Assembly: GCA_041595255.1 (NCBI GenBank)
Contig: JBFHKR010000002.1
Span: 1-53,960 of the forward strand
From: PGYR01 sp041595255
GTDB lineage: Bacteria > Bacteroidota > Ignavibacteria > Kapaibacteriales > UBA2268
Length of the DNA stretch: 53,960 nucleotides
Direction: 5' to 3'
Part shown: in pieces, positions 44,943 through 53,819 of the stretch
Position numbering within the stretch: position 1 is the first letter of the stretch
How the letters are laid out: each line of letters opens with the position of its first letter
Notes under the pieces: model-generated
Databases searched by the model: none
Seen by the model: the letters and a program-made list of their open reading frames with translations, nothing else
What the model was told of the DNA's origin: nothing
Program-made: the position numbers and the translations under genes

Positions 44943-45538
44943 TGATAACTTGTATCAAAGGCAAATTATTACAAAAAACACCTACATTTGTAGTCATAGA
45001 TGTAGGTGGTTTAGGTTATCAATTATATATATCTATGAATACTTATGAAAACTTACCTTCTCTAGAAAAAGAAGTTTTTGTTTACTCAGAGATGATTGTA
45101 AGAGAGGACAGTATTACTTTGTATGGATTCTATTCTGAAAGTGAGAGACAGTTATTTAGATTATTGATTTCTGTATCGGGTATTGGACCTAAAAGTGGAA
45201 TAGGGATTCTATCTGGTATTTCATTGAATGATTTTCAAACAGCTATACTTACTGCCAATACAACTTTACTACAAAAATTACCAGGAATAGGCAAAAAAAC
45301 TGCAGAGAGACTCATTGTAGAGCTAAAAGATAAATTTGATAAGATAACAATACGTGAAGAAGGAATTTCAACACCTAAAAATGACTCAGTTGAGGAAGCT
45401 ACACTTGCACTTGAAAGTTTAGGATATAACAAATCTATTGCTAGTAAGGCAGTAAATTCGGCTCTTAAACAAATAGATAATCAGAAATATTCTTCTGAGG
45501 ATTTAATAAAACTTGCTTTAAAATTCACATTAAAATGA
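44942..45538 (+). CDS. ruvA: Holliday junction branch migration protein RuvA
   Basis: 198 residues. OB-fold domain I (MITCIKGKLLQKTPTFVVID, VGGLGYQLYISMNTYENLPS, EDSITLYGFYSESERQLFRL) is followed by two helix-hairpin-helix motifs (LISVSGIGPKSGIGILSG and LLQKLPGIGKKTAERLIVEL). A C-terminal three-helix domain III (VEEATLALESLGYNKSIASK) contacts RuvB. It binds four-way DNA junctions. No ruvB or ruvC is adjacent. It is translationally linked to the upstream T9SS cargo gene (1-base overlap) and to the downstream HisA-like gene (4-base overlap). Confidence 0.95.
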   Translation: MITCIKGKLLQKTPTFVVIDVGGLGYQLYISMNTYENLPSLEKEVFVYSEMIVREDSITLYGFYSESERQLFRLLISVSGIGPKSGIGILSGISLNDFQTAILTANTTLLQKLPGIGKKTAERLIVELKDKFDKITIREEGISTPKNDSVEEATLALESLGYNKSIASKAVNSALKQIDNQKYSSEDLIKLALKFTLK

Positions 45539-46149
45539 TTCTTACTATTCCAACCATTTATCTTTCAAAAGGTCTATCTATCTTATCAGTTGGAGGTTTA
45601 TCTGGATTTGAAAAATTAGATGATTATTTCAAAAGGCATCCAATTAATTTAGCAAAATTGTTTAGAGAAGAGAATAATAAATCAATTTTAATCGAAATTG
45701 ATGAAAGTATAGAATCTCTAAACGTAGTTAATAAAATTAGAGATTCACTTGACATTCCCATACAATTGGCAACAAACTCATTTAATCTAGAATTTTTGAA
45801 TAAAGTTAATAGTATTGAAATCAGTAGATTATTTTTATCTATCGATAACCACAAAATATTCCCTAAGTCAATACCTGTCATTAGAAGAAGCGAACTAATA
45901 AAATATAATTTAGATAATTATTCAAGAATTATGATAGATTTCGAGAATACTCAGTTAGATAACATTGAGCTCAAAATAAATTCAAAAATTTCAATACGCA
46001 ATTCAACAAACTGTACTAGTGATTTGGTAAGGATTAATACTATAAAAACAAATATTGATAGTATTTATTTAGGAAAAGAATATTATGGAACACATTACGC
46101 CGGTCAATTACTTTGGAGAATTGCCGAAAAAGCACAATTTGCAATATAA
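45535..46149 (+). CDS. Uncharacterised protein, divergent HisA-like TIM-barrel fragment
   Basis: 204 residues, no certain family. The first half follows HisA: MILTIPTIYLSKGLSILSVG resembles the IPAIDL strand and its glycine-rich follow-on; then INLAKLFREENNKSILIEID, VVNKIRDSLDIPIQLATNS and LEFLNKVNSIEISRLFLSI match the next beta-alpha units. The catalytic Asp of the first strand is Tyr9 here, and the GGG phosphate loop is replaced by ATNS. HisA enzymes are ~240 residues, so the barrel is shortened. The conserved-looking C-terminus is EYYGTHYAGQLLWRIAEKAQ. It overlaps ruvA by four bases. If HisA-derived, it probably lacks isomerase activity and may be a structural or regulatory paralog. Confidence 0.55.
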   Translation: MILTIPTIYLSKGLSILSVGGLSGFEKLDDYFKRHPINLAKLFREENNKSILIEIDESIESLNVVNKIRDSLDIPIQLATNSFNLEFLNKVNSIEISRLFLSIDNHKIFPKSIPVIRRSELIKYNLDNYSRIMIDFENTQLDNIELKINSKISIRNSTNCTSDLVRINTIKTNIDSIYLGKEYYGTHYAGQLLWRIAEKAQFAI

Positions 46150-46240
46150 ATTCTGAACAATTCTATAAAATTTCAAAAAAAATTGTATTTTGCAAAGGTT
46201 TTATAGCAATATTTTAAAACCTTAAATAATTATGTAATCT

Positions 46241-46248
46241 GGAGAAGG
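46241..46248 (+). promoter_or_regulatory. Strong Shine-Dalgarno site of nuoG
   Basis: GGAGAAGG four bases before the ATG at 46253, at the head of the nuoGHI transcript. Confidence 0.65.
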
Positions 46249-46252
46249 TAAA

Positions 46253-48052
46253 ATGCCTCAATTTGAATTTGATGGCCAGCTTATAGAAACGAAGCCCGGA
46301 AAAACAATAATCGAAGCTGCCTATGATAATGGGCTAGCGGTTCCTCATTTCTGTTGGCACCCAGACTTACCAGTAGCTGGTAATTGTCGTATGTGCTTAG
46401 TACAGGTTGGTATGCCTGTTAGAGACAGAGATGGAAACTATGAATATGATGAAAATGGAAATAAAAAAATAAATTTTATACCTAAGATGCAAATAGCTTG
46501 TGCTTCACCAGTTCAAGATGGTATGGTTGTGAAATCTATTTCTGATGAAGCTATTGAATCACAAGAAGCTGTAATGGAATTTTTGTTAATTAATCATCCA
46601 CTTGATTGTCCTATTTGCGATGAAGCTGGTGAATGTAAGTTACAAGAGTATTCATTTAAGCATTCAAAAGGTCAAAGTAGATTCGAAGAAGTTAAAAACC
46701 ATAAACCGAAACGTCAAGTTTGGGGCCCTAATGTAGTTTTTGACGCTGAAAGATGTATTTCATGCTCAAGATGTATACGTTTTGCTAAAGAAGTAGCTAA
46801 ACAAGATGTGCTTACTTTTGTGCAAAGGGGAGATCATGTAACTATAGAACTTTTCGATGGTACAACATTTGATTCACCTTATTCTATGAACGTAATTGAT
46901 ATATGCCCTGTAGGAGCATTAACTAGTCCAGATTTTAGATTCGAAGCGAGAGTATGGGAGCTATCATCAAATGAAAGTATTTCGCACTTTGATGGAACTG
47001 GTACTAATATAAATTTAGGAGTTCGTAATAACGAAATCTTACGTATTACTCCACGCAATAATATGTATGTTAATAAGTATTGGTTAAGAGATGATGCTCG
47101 ATTGAGTTATGATTTTGTTAATAAGAATAGAGTCACTAAACCACTTATTAATATAGACGGTATCTATGAAGACGTCGAATGGGATGAAGCCATTAAATTT
47201 GCTGCTAATAAATTAGATAATTTCAAGGGTGATCAAATAGTATTTGTAGCATCGTCAAGAGCAACAAATGAAGATAACTATCTATTCAATAAATTTGCTA
47301 ATGAAGTCTCCAAATCAAGCAATGTAATATACTTCTCTCATTTGGATGAATCTAGAAAAGATGATTTGTTAGGCGTTTCAGATTTGACACCGAATACTAA
47401 AGGGGTTGAAGAACTAGGTATAAACAAAAATTCTAACATTAAAGCTGAAGAATTGGCTACAAAACTTAGAAATGGTGAGATTAGAGCGATGTATGTTATG
47501 GAAGAAGATTTTGAGGATTATCCTGAAATCTTAGATCAACTAAGTAACTTAAGTTTTCTCGCTGTTCATTCATATAATTCGAATAAGAGAATCAATAGTC
47601 TAGCTGATATAATATTACCCGCATCTACATTTGCTGAGATAGAAGGTACGTATACTAATCTGAATGGAAGAGTTCAACATTTTACACCTGCTTTAGTTAC
47701 AAAAGAAAACTTTAGATATATGGGTATGAAAATGAGTAGATTAGATAAGTTTGGAGCTGATAATGACCGATGGACTAATCACGAAATTAGAGATTCTAAA
47801 CAAAGTTGGAAAATAATTCAAAATATAGCTAAAGAATTAGGAAAAGATTGGAATTATACAAAATCATCTCAAATTTTTGATGAAATAGTTGAAAATTATA
47901 CTAATTTCAATGATATGGATTATAATAAATTGGATGAATATCAAGGTTTAGTATTAGGAAAAGGCAACAATCCAGATCCTAAACATGTTAATTATATATC
48001 GCATTATCTGAAACCACAACAAACACAAAAAGTAGTTAAATATAAAGGCTAA
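46253..48052 (+). CDS. nuoG: NADH-quinone oxidoreductase subunit G (NuoG)
   Basis: 599 residues, iron-sulfur subunit of the peripheral arm of complex I. The 2Fe-2S ferredoxin domain has Cys34, Cys45 and Cys48 (HFCWHPDLPVAGNCRMC) plus a later Cys in MQIACASPV. The next cluster has HPLDCPICDEAGEC. The following 4Fe-4S ligands lie in CISCSRCIRFAKEV and DICPVGALTS. The molybdopterin-oxidoreductase-like part follows (INLGVRNNEILRITPRNN). It is shorter than the ~900-residue Escherichia coli protein, as in FCB-group bacteria, and I see no N7-type cysteine motif. nuoH starts nine bases after its stop. Confidence 0.95.
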   Translation: MPQFEFDGQLIETKPGKTIIEAAYDNGLAVPHFCWHPDLPVAGNCRMCLVQVGMPVRDRDGNYEYDENGNKKINFIPKMQIACASPVQDGMVVKSISDEAIESQEAVMEFLLINHPLDCPICDEAGECKLQEYSFKHSKGQSRFEEVKNHKPKRQVWGPNVVFDAERCISCSRCIRFAKEVAKQDVLTFVQRGDHVTIELFDGTTFDSPYSMNVIDICPVGALTSPDFRFEARVWELSSNESISHFDGTGTNINLGVRNNEILRITPRNNMYVNKYWLRDDARLSYDFVNKNRVTKPLINIDGIYEDVEWDEAIKFAANKLDNFKGDQIVFVASSRATNEDNYLFNKFANEVSKSSNVIYFSHLDESRKDDLLGVSDLTPNTKGVEELGINKNSNIKAEELATKLRNGEIRAMYVMEEDFEDYPEILDQLSNLSFLAVHSYNSNKRINSLADIILPASTFAEIEGTYTNLNGRVQHFTPALVTKENFRYMGMKMSRLDKFGADNDRWTNHEIRDSKQSWKIIQNIAKELGKDWNYTKSSQIFDEIVENYTNFNDMDYNKLDEYQGLVLGKGNNPDPKHVNYISHYLKPQQTQKVVKYKG

Positions 48053-48060
48053 AATAGAAT

Positions 48061-49125
48061 ATGAGCGATTTAACATTTACGCTAATTGAATTTGGGATTA
48101 AAGCTGCTATTATTATAAATATAGTACTAGTAATGGCTTCCGTTGAAGTTTATTTGGAAAGAAAAATATCAGCTTGGATTCAAAATAGAGTTGGTCCGAA
48201 TAGAGTTGGTCCGATGGGTCTATTACAACCGATTGCTGATGTTGTGAAACTATTTATGAAAGAGGATTTGGTTCCTAAAGCAGCTCATCAAGGATTTCAT
48301 AGATTAGCTCCTCTATTGACACTAGCCGTTGCAATAGGAGTTTATGCTGTAATACCTTATGCTCATTATGTAACTATAGGTGAAAGAACAGTATACTGGG
48401 GGATTGCACCAAATATAAACATAGGTGTTTTATTTATTTTAGCAATGACTTCTATTGGAGTTTATGGAATTACGCTAGCTGGTTGGGCTTCTAACTCTAA
48501 GTATTCACTACTTGGTGGTTTACGTTCAGCAGCTCAGATGATATCTTACGAATTGTCTATGGGTTTATCTTTATTAGGAGTAGTATTAATAGCTGGTTCA
48601 CTAAATTTAAACGAGATAATTATATATCAGAGAGATGCATGGTTCGGACTAAGATGGTTAGTATTTTTACAACCCCTTGGGTTTATAATTTTCTTGGTTT
48701 CTTCATTTGCAGAGACAAACAGGACCCCATTCGATTTACCTGAAGCTGAGCCAGAGCTCGTAGGTGGTTACAATACAGAATATAGCGGAATGAAATTTGG
48801 TATGTTCTTTTTGGCAGAATATGCTAACATGGCTACCGCTTCAGCTTTTATTGCTTTACTTTATTTTGGTGGTTGGAGTTTGCCTTTCCCTGAGTTTTGG
48901 GATTCACTTGGTTTGGTCGAAGGAACATGGTCTAGGGCATTTTTACAGTTTGGTTCATTCTTTACTAAATTAATGATATTTATAGTATTCTTTATTTGGG
49001 TAAGATGGACTGTACCTAGATTCAGATATGATCAACTAATGAATTTGGGATGGAAAGTATTATTACCACTTTCAATAATTAATTTATTTGTAACTGCAGC
49101 AGTAATTATATTTTTCGACTTATAA
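48061..49125 (+). CDS. nuoH: NADH-quinone oxidoreductase subunit H (NuoH)
   Basis: 354 residues, eight or so transmembrane helices; the membrane subunit at the quinone site that joins the two arms of complex I. Signature stretches: MASVEVYLERKISAWIQNRV, GPMGLLQPIADVVKLFMKED, GLRSAAQMISYELSMGLSLL, FAETNRTPFDLPEAEPELVG, GYNTEYSGMKFGMFFLAEYA and RWTVPRFRYDQLMNLGWKVL. These include the charged loop residues that are nearly invariant in the family. Second gene of the nuoGHI cluster. Confidence 0.97.
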   Translation: MSDLTFTLIEFGIKAAIIINIVLVMASVEVYLERKISAWIQNRVGPNRVGPMGLLQPIADVVKLFMKEDLVPKAAHQGFHRLAPLLTLAVAIGVYAVIPYAHYVTIGERTVYWGIAPNINIGVLFILAMTSIGVYGITLAGWASNSKYSLLGGLRSAAQMISYELSMGLSLLGVVLIAGSLNLNEIIIYQRDAWFGLRWLVFLQPLGFIIFLVSSFAETNRTPFDLPEAEPELVGGYNTEYSGMKFGMFFLAEYANMATASAFIALLYFGGWSLPFPEFWDSLGLVEGTWSRAFLQFGSFFTKLMIFIVFFIWVRWTVPRFRYDQLMNLGWKVLLPLSIINLFVTAAVIIFFDL

Positions 49126-49144
49126 CCAATAATTGAATAAAAAA

Positions 49145-49645
49145 ATGAATAATAGAAAAAATACAGAAGCAGAAAGACTTACATTTTGGGAAAAAATGTA
49201 TATACCTGAAATTGCAAGAGGACTTGGCATAACTCTTAGGCAAATGTTTAAGCCTAAAGATTTCGTTAGACAATATCCTGAACAAAGATGGGAACCTACA
49301 GGTTCTTTTAGAGGTAGACCTGTATTAGTTGAAGAGGACGGGGGAGAACGCTGTGTTGCTTGTGGTCTTTGTGCTAGAGTATGTCCAGCATTGGCAATAG
49401 AAGTTCAAGCAGGAGAAACACCTAAGGAAAAGGAAAGATATCCCGAGAAATTTGAGATTAATATGCTTCGTTGTATTTTCTGCTCTTATTGCGAAGAGGT
49501 TTGTCCTGAAGAAGCAATTGTAATGAGTAAAGACTATGAAATTGTTTATACTAGTCCTGAGGAAGCAATATTAGGCAAAGAAGAACTTCTAGTACCGAAA
49601 GCAAAACTTCAAGATAGACTTGAATTTTTAAGACAATATAAATAG
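49145..49645 (+). CDS. nuoI: NADH-quinone oxidoreductase subunit I (NuoI)
   Basis: About 166 residues from the ATG at 49145; an in-frame TTG at 49133 would add four residues (MNKK). Two 4Fe-4S ferredoxin motifs (CVACGLCARVCPALAIEV and CIFCSYCEEVCPEEAIVM) carry electrons to cluster N2. The N-terminal helix EIARGLGITLRQMFKP packs on the membrane, as is typical for NuoI. It is the last nuo gene here; no J, K, L, M or N follows. Confidence 0.95.
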   Translation: MNNRKNTEAERLTFWEKMYIPEIARGLGITLRQMFKPKDFVRQYPEQRWEPTGSFRGRPVLVEEDGGERCVACGLCARVCPALAIEVQAGETPKEKERYPEKFEINMLRCIFCSYCEEVCPEEAIVMSKDYEIVYTSPEEAILGKEELLVPKAKLQDRLEFLRQYK

Positions 49646-49655
49646 TACAAATGAA

Positions 49656-52115
49656 GTGGTTAATCCTAAAGCAATAAAACTAAAACCTGCCCAACTAAAG
49701 TGGCAAATAGATTTAAAAAAATTAGATTTCCGTTCTACAAAAGAAGTAGAGCATTTGGATCATATCATAGGCCAACCTAGAGCTATACAAGCTATCGAAC
49801 TCGGAGCAGATTTACGTGGTAGTAGAGGTTACAATATATTTGTGACCGGACTATCAGGTACAGGTCGGATGACGACAGTTAAGCATATGCTAGAAAAATT
49901 ACAACGTAAAGGGAATTGTCCAGAGTTATATGATTATTGCTATGTCAATAATTTTGAAGATGAGTCCAAACCTAAATTATTACAATTTGAGAAAGGTGGT
50001 GCTTGTTCTTTTTCTAAAAAGATGCATGAATCTATTAATCACTTATTAGAAAGGTTATCTAGCGTTTATCAAGAAGACCCCTATACTACTAAAAGAAAAG
50101 AAGTAATCGAATCTTATCAAGAATCTGAGAAGAACTTGATAGAAGAATTTGATGAGAAATTGAAGAAAAAAGGGTTTGTAAGAGGTCAAATAGAAAACAC
50201 AAAAGGCAATCCTGAGCCTGATATATTCTTATTAATAGATGAAAAAGCTTACAGAATAGAATCTTTAGACTCTTTGGTTAACGAAAAAAAGTTAACTGAA
50301 AAACAAGCAACTCAGTTAGCTAATGATTATAACAAACTTCATGAAGAGTTAATAGATTTAGCCGAATCAGCAAATGAAATTGTGAATACTTTTCATGAAG
50401 AGATTATAAATTTTGACAGAAAAACTGCAGAAACTATAATAAATGCAAGTTTTAAAGAATTAAATAAAACTTACAAAAAACATCTAGCTATTCAAAGCTA
50501 CTTAGAAAGTGGAAAAGATTTTATATTAGATAATGTAAAATACTTTTTGCCTTCTTCTGAGCAATCTAAGGGTATGCAGTCAAAATTGAATAAATCTAAA
50601 AATATCGATATTGCCTCTCAAATTGCAGATAAATTTGAAGTTAATATTATTTTAGATAATTCAGAAACAGTTTGTGCCCCTGTAATTATAGAACATAACC
50701 CAACTTATGGAAATCTTTTTGGTTCTTTTGAGAAAATAGTTGATGCCTCTGGATATTGGAGAACTGATTTTTCAAAAGTTAAAGCTGGATCTATATTACA
50801 GGCAGACCAGGGTTATTTGATTGTAAGTGCAAATGATTTATTCTCTGAAGCAGTCTCTTGGAAAGCAATTAAAAATGTGCTTCTCTATGATAAATTAGAT
50901 ATTCAACCTTACGCAACTTATCTTCAGATGAGTGAAAGTCAAATGAAGCCTGAACCAATTAAGGTCAATGTTAAAGTAATAATAGTAGGTGGACAATCAC
51001 TTTATAATTATTTATATAGACATGAGAAGGGATTTAAGAAAATTTTCAAAATTTTAGCTCAATTTGATTATGAAACTGCTAGAACAGATGAATTGCTTAA
51101 TAGTATAGTTAGCTTTATAGCTACTCAATGTGACGAAGAGAATCTTTTACATTTCAAACCAAAGGCAGTTGCAGAGGTATTAGAATGGTCTGTAGCACAC
51201 GCTGGATCACAAGATAGAATAACCTTAAAGTTTTCGGATATTGCTGATTTATTACGTGAAGCATCTTATTTTGCTGAACAAGTAAATAAGAAATTAGTTA
51301 CCGAAGTTCATGTAAAGGAAGCTTTAAAACAAAGGAATTTTAGAAATAATTTAATCGATCAAAAAATTACAGATCATATACTTCAAGGCAATACTTTAAT
51401 TGATACTGAAGGAAGTAGAGTGGGGCAAATTAACGGTCTAACTGTGATGAGTACAGGAATAGCATCTTTTGGTAAGCCAGCTAGGATTACTGCTGCTATC
51501 GGTGCTGGAAATCGTGGTATAATCAATATAGAACGTGAGGCACAATTGAGTGGCTCTATCCACAATAAGGGAATTTTAATTATTCAAGGATTCTTTTTAG
51601 AGAGATTTGCACAAAAAAAACCTCTATCTTTGTCTGCATCTATTGCATTTGAACAAAATTATGGTGGAATAGATGGTGATTCTGCATCTGCAGCTGAGAT
51701 CTATGTCTTGTTATCTGCTATTTCTCATACCCCTATAACTCAACAAATTGCCATAACTGGGTCTATGAACCAAAAGGGGGACATACAACCTATTGGTGGT
51801 GTGAATGAAAAGATTACAGGATTTTATGAAATTTGTAGGGCAAGAGGTTTTACAGGAAACCAAGGTGTAATAATCCCAGAACAAAATGTAAATGATCTAA
51901 TGCTTAACGAAGATATTATTGAATCAGTTAAGAAAAAAGAATTTAATATTTATTCTATAAAAAATATAGAAGACGGGTCTAAATTACTAATGGGGAAAGA
52001 ATTCGGTCTGCCTGATGAGAATGGTGATTATAAGAAAGGTACTCTGCTTCACGAAGTACATCGAAAATTAAACGAACTATATGAAAATTCGAAACCAGCA
52101 GTTAAGAGTAAGTAA
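49656..52115 (+). CDS. Lon-like ATP-dependent protease (AAA_32/LonB-YcbZ type)
   Basis: 819 residues from a GTG start ten bases after nuoI; the ATG at 49651 is out of frame. The ATPase part has the P-loop GLSGTGRMT (residues 65-73), with Arg71 where Lys is expected. Long inserted helices (~130-330) follow, then the region typical of the Lon-like AAA_32 family (KAGSILQADQGYLIVSANDL). The C-terminal S16 protease domain has the catalytic Ser in GGIDGDSASAAEIY (~675) and the catalytic Lys in GGVNEKITGFYEI (~717), so proteolysis should be intact. There is no Lon N-terminal substrate domain. It is probably not the housekeeping Lon. Its stop overlaps the rpe ATG by one base. Confidence 0.88.
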   Translation: MVNPKAIKLKPAQLKWQIDLKKLDFRSTKEVEHLDHIIGQPRAIQAIELGADLRGSRGYNIFVTGLSGTGRMTTVKHMLEKLQRKGNCPELYDYCYVNNFEDESKPKLLQFEKGGACSFSKKMHESINHLLERLSSVYQEDPYTTKRKEVIESYQESEKNLIEEFDEKLKKKGFVRGQIENTKGNPEPDIFLLIDEKAYRIESLDSLVNEKKLTEKQATQLANDYNKLHEELIDLAESANEIVNTFHEEIINFDRKTAETIINASFKELNKTYKKHLAIQSYLESGKDFILDNVKYFLPSSEQSKGMQSKLNKSKNIDIASQIADKFEVNIILDNSETVCAPVIIEHNPTYGNLFGSFEKIVDASGYWRTDFSKVKAGSILQADQGYLIVSANDLFSEAVSWKAIKNVLLYDKLDIQPYATYLQMSESQMKPEPIKVNVKVIIVGGQSLYNYLYRHEKGFKKIFKILAQFDYETARTDELLNSIVSFIATQCDEENLLHFKPKAVAEVLEWSVAHAGSQDRITLKFSDIADLLREASYFAEQVNKKLVTEVHVKEALKQRNFRNNLIDQKITDHILQGNTLIDTEGSRVGQINGLTVMSTGIASFGKPARITAAIGAGNRGIINIEREAQLSGSIHNKGILIIQGFFLERFAQKKPLSLSASIAFEQNYGGIDGDSASAAEIYVLLSAISHTPITQQIAITGSMNQKGDIQPIGGVNEKITGFYEICRARGFTGNQGVIIPEQNVNDLMLNEDIIESVKKKEFNIYSIKNIEDGSKLLMGKEFGLPDENGDYKKGTLLHEVHRKLNELYENSKPAVKSK

Positions 52116-52786
52116 TGCCACATCAATTAAAAATAGCACCTTCTTTACTTTCATGTGATTTTTCTAATCTAGAATCAGAAGTAAGGAATTGTGAAAGATT
52201 TGGAGCCGATATACTTCATGTTGATGTTATGGATGGTCATTTTGTTCCCAATATAACTATTGGGCCTCTAATTGTGAAAGCAATCAGACCCCATACTTCA
52301 CTTCCAATAGATTGTCATTTGATGATAAGTAATCCAGATAGCTATATTGATGATTTTGCTAATGCTGGTGCTGATTATATATCTGTACATGCAGAGGTTT
52401 GTAATCATTTGCACAGAACATTGTCTAAAATAAAAGAAAGAAATTGTAAGGCAGGAATAGTGTTAAACCCGATTACTCCTTTACAATATGCTTACGATGC
52501 TGCTGAATATTGTGATTTTATATTGTTAATGTCTGTAAACCCTGGTTTTGGTGGTCAAAGTTTTATTACTAGTTTTTTAGATAAGTGTAAAAAACTTAGA
52601 AACTATCTTGATACGAATGGTCTTTCACATGTAGAAATAGAAGTAGATGGGGGAGTCAAAATTGATAATATCAAACAAGTTGTAGATGCTGGTGCAAATA
52701 TGATTGTTTCAGGTTCTGGTCTATTTAAGGGAAATTTGGAGCAAAACATTCAAGCTATGAAACTTGCTGCTATTTCAAATCAATAA
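52115..52786 (+). CDS. rpe: Ribulose-phosphate 3-epimerase
   Basis: 223 residues, TIM barrel. Interconverts ribulose-5-phosphate and xylulose-5-phosphate in the pentose phosphate pathway. Motifs: IAPSLLSCDFSNLESEV, ADILHVDVMDGHFVPNITIG, IDCHLMISNPDSYID, KAGIVLNPITPL, LLMSVNPGFGGQSFI, IEVDGGVKIDNI and MIVSGSGLF, with the metal-binding His and Asp residues present. Translationally linked to the Lon-like gene. Its 3' end overlaps the convergent PorV gene by 17 bp. Confidence 0.97.
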   Translation: MPHQLKIAPSLLSCDFSNLESEVRNCERFGADILHVDVMDGHFVPNITIGPLIVKAIRPHTSLPIDCHLMISNPDSYIDDFANAGADYISVHAEVCNHLHRTLSKIKERNCKAGIVLNPITPLQYAYDAAEYCDFILLMSVNPGFGGQSFITSFLDKCKKLRNYLDTNGLSHVEIEVDGGVKIDNIKQVVDAGANMIVSGSGLFKGNLEQNIQAMKLAAISNQ

Positions 52787-53816
52787 TTATTGATATATGG
52801 TGAGTAACACCACTCCCTAATATATATTCATTAGAAATTGAGTAATCTATATTTAAATCAAAGGCTGTGTTCTCTAAATATGGTCTTAAGCTGATTCCCG
52901 CTCCCCAAATATTAACAGGAAATAAACTAGGTACACCGTTATTTTCTCCATATACATTAAGACCACCACGAATTGCTAATAATTCAGTAGGTACAACTTC
53001 TGCTCCCAAAACGAAACTCGGTGAAATATCTGTTTCTCTGAATATTGCATCAAAACTTAATAAGAAATATTTTGTTGCTGGTATATATAATGTATCTATT
53101 TCGCCAGTTATTGATGTTCTTTGTTCAACTGATTGGTCATTTATACCAAATTCTACTGCTACACCAGTTCTAACTGTAAGAGGTAATTCATCAACTGTAC
53201 TATTGGGGGTATTCCACTTCAAAGAAGCACCAACATTCTGAATAGCAGCTCCAAATGAGAATAAATCTGCTACATTGAACTTAGTTCCCAAATCAAATGC
53301 ATATCCATTAGCACTTGTACCGCTTCCTTGTAAATCACGCCCTAAATATTTGAAAGTACCACCAAAACTATAATCTTCACTAGAATACGCCGCTGATACG
53401 TTCATAGAATATTGCCAATCTCGCATGCTACTAGTGGGATTACCCATAATATCGCGACCTTGGAACTGACCTGATGTAAATGAATTTAAGCCTAAACCAA
53501 TACCGAAATGTTCTCCAATTCCTTGGCCATAAGCAATATTCGAATGTACTCTACCAATTCCTGGCATACTTACAGAAGTCACAAACATCGGTTTATTCAA
53601 TAAGAAACCAATACCAGCAGGGTTGATGAAAACAGAATTCGGATCATTTACCACGGCAGTATATGCACCAGCCATTGCATTTATTCTTGATGAAGTGTTC
53701 CTATTGAGGTAAGAAGAACTGTACGAACCATTCATTTGTTGAGAGTTCGCTTCATTTATTATAGTTAAAGTAATACAAATTAGTACTACAATACTCAATG
53801 CTGATTTTTTAGACAT
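52770..53816 (-). CDS. porV: Type IX secretion outer-membrane protein PorV
   Basis: 348 residues with signal peptide MSKKSALSIVVLICITLTII. The family pattern is SSYLNRNTSSRINAMAGAYT, then NDPNSVFINPAGIGFL, followed by alternating beta strands (GIGLGLNSFTSGQFQG, WQYSMNVSAAYSSEDYSFGG, LFSFGAAIQNVGASLKWN). PorV is the FadL-like outer-membrane barrel that delivers T9SS substrates to the PorU sortase. The gene starts three bases after the stop of a partial upstream gene with a T9SS-like tail, the usual porU-porV order. This neighbour makes PorV rather than PorQ the better call. Confidence 0.82.
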   Translation of the reverse strand: MSKKSALSIVVLICITLTIINEANSQQMNGSYSSSYLNRNTSSRINAMAGAYTAVVNDPNSVFINPAGIGFLLNKPMFVTSVSMPGIGRVHSNIAYGQGIGEHFGIGLGLNSFTSGQFQGRDIMGNPTSSMRDWQYSMNVSAAYSSEDYSFGGTFKYLGRDLQGSGTSANGYAFDLGTKFNVADLFSFGAAIQNVGASLKWNTPNSTVDELPLTVRTGVAVEFGINDQSVEQRTSITGEIDTLYIPATKYFLLSFDAIFRETDISPSFVLGAEVVPTELLAIRGGLNVYGENNGVPSLFPVNIWGAGISLRPYLENTAFDLNIDYSISNEYILGSGVTHHISIIIDLK

Positions 53817-53819
53817 TTG

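Noticed and set aside
46186..46192. TATTTTG upstream of nuoG as a possible -7 promoter element
   Set aside because: One base short of the consensus and lacking a clear -33 element; not reliable without transcript data.
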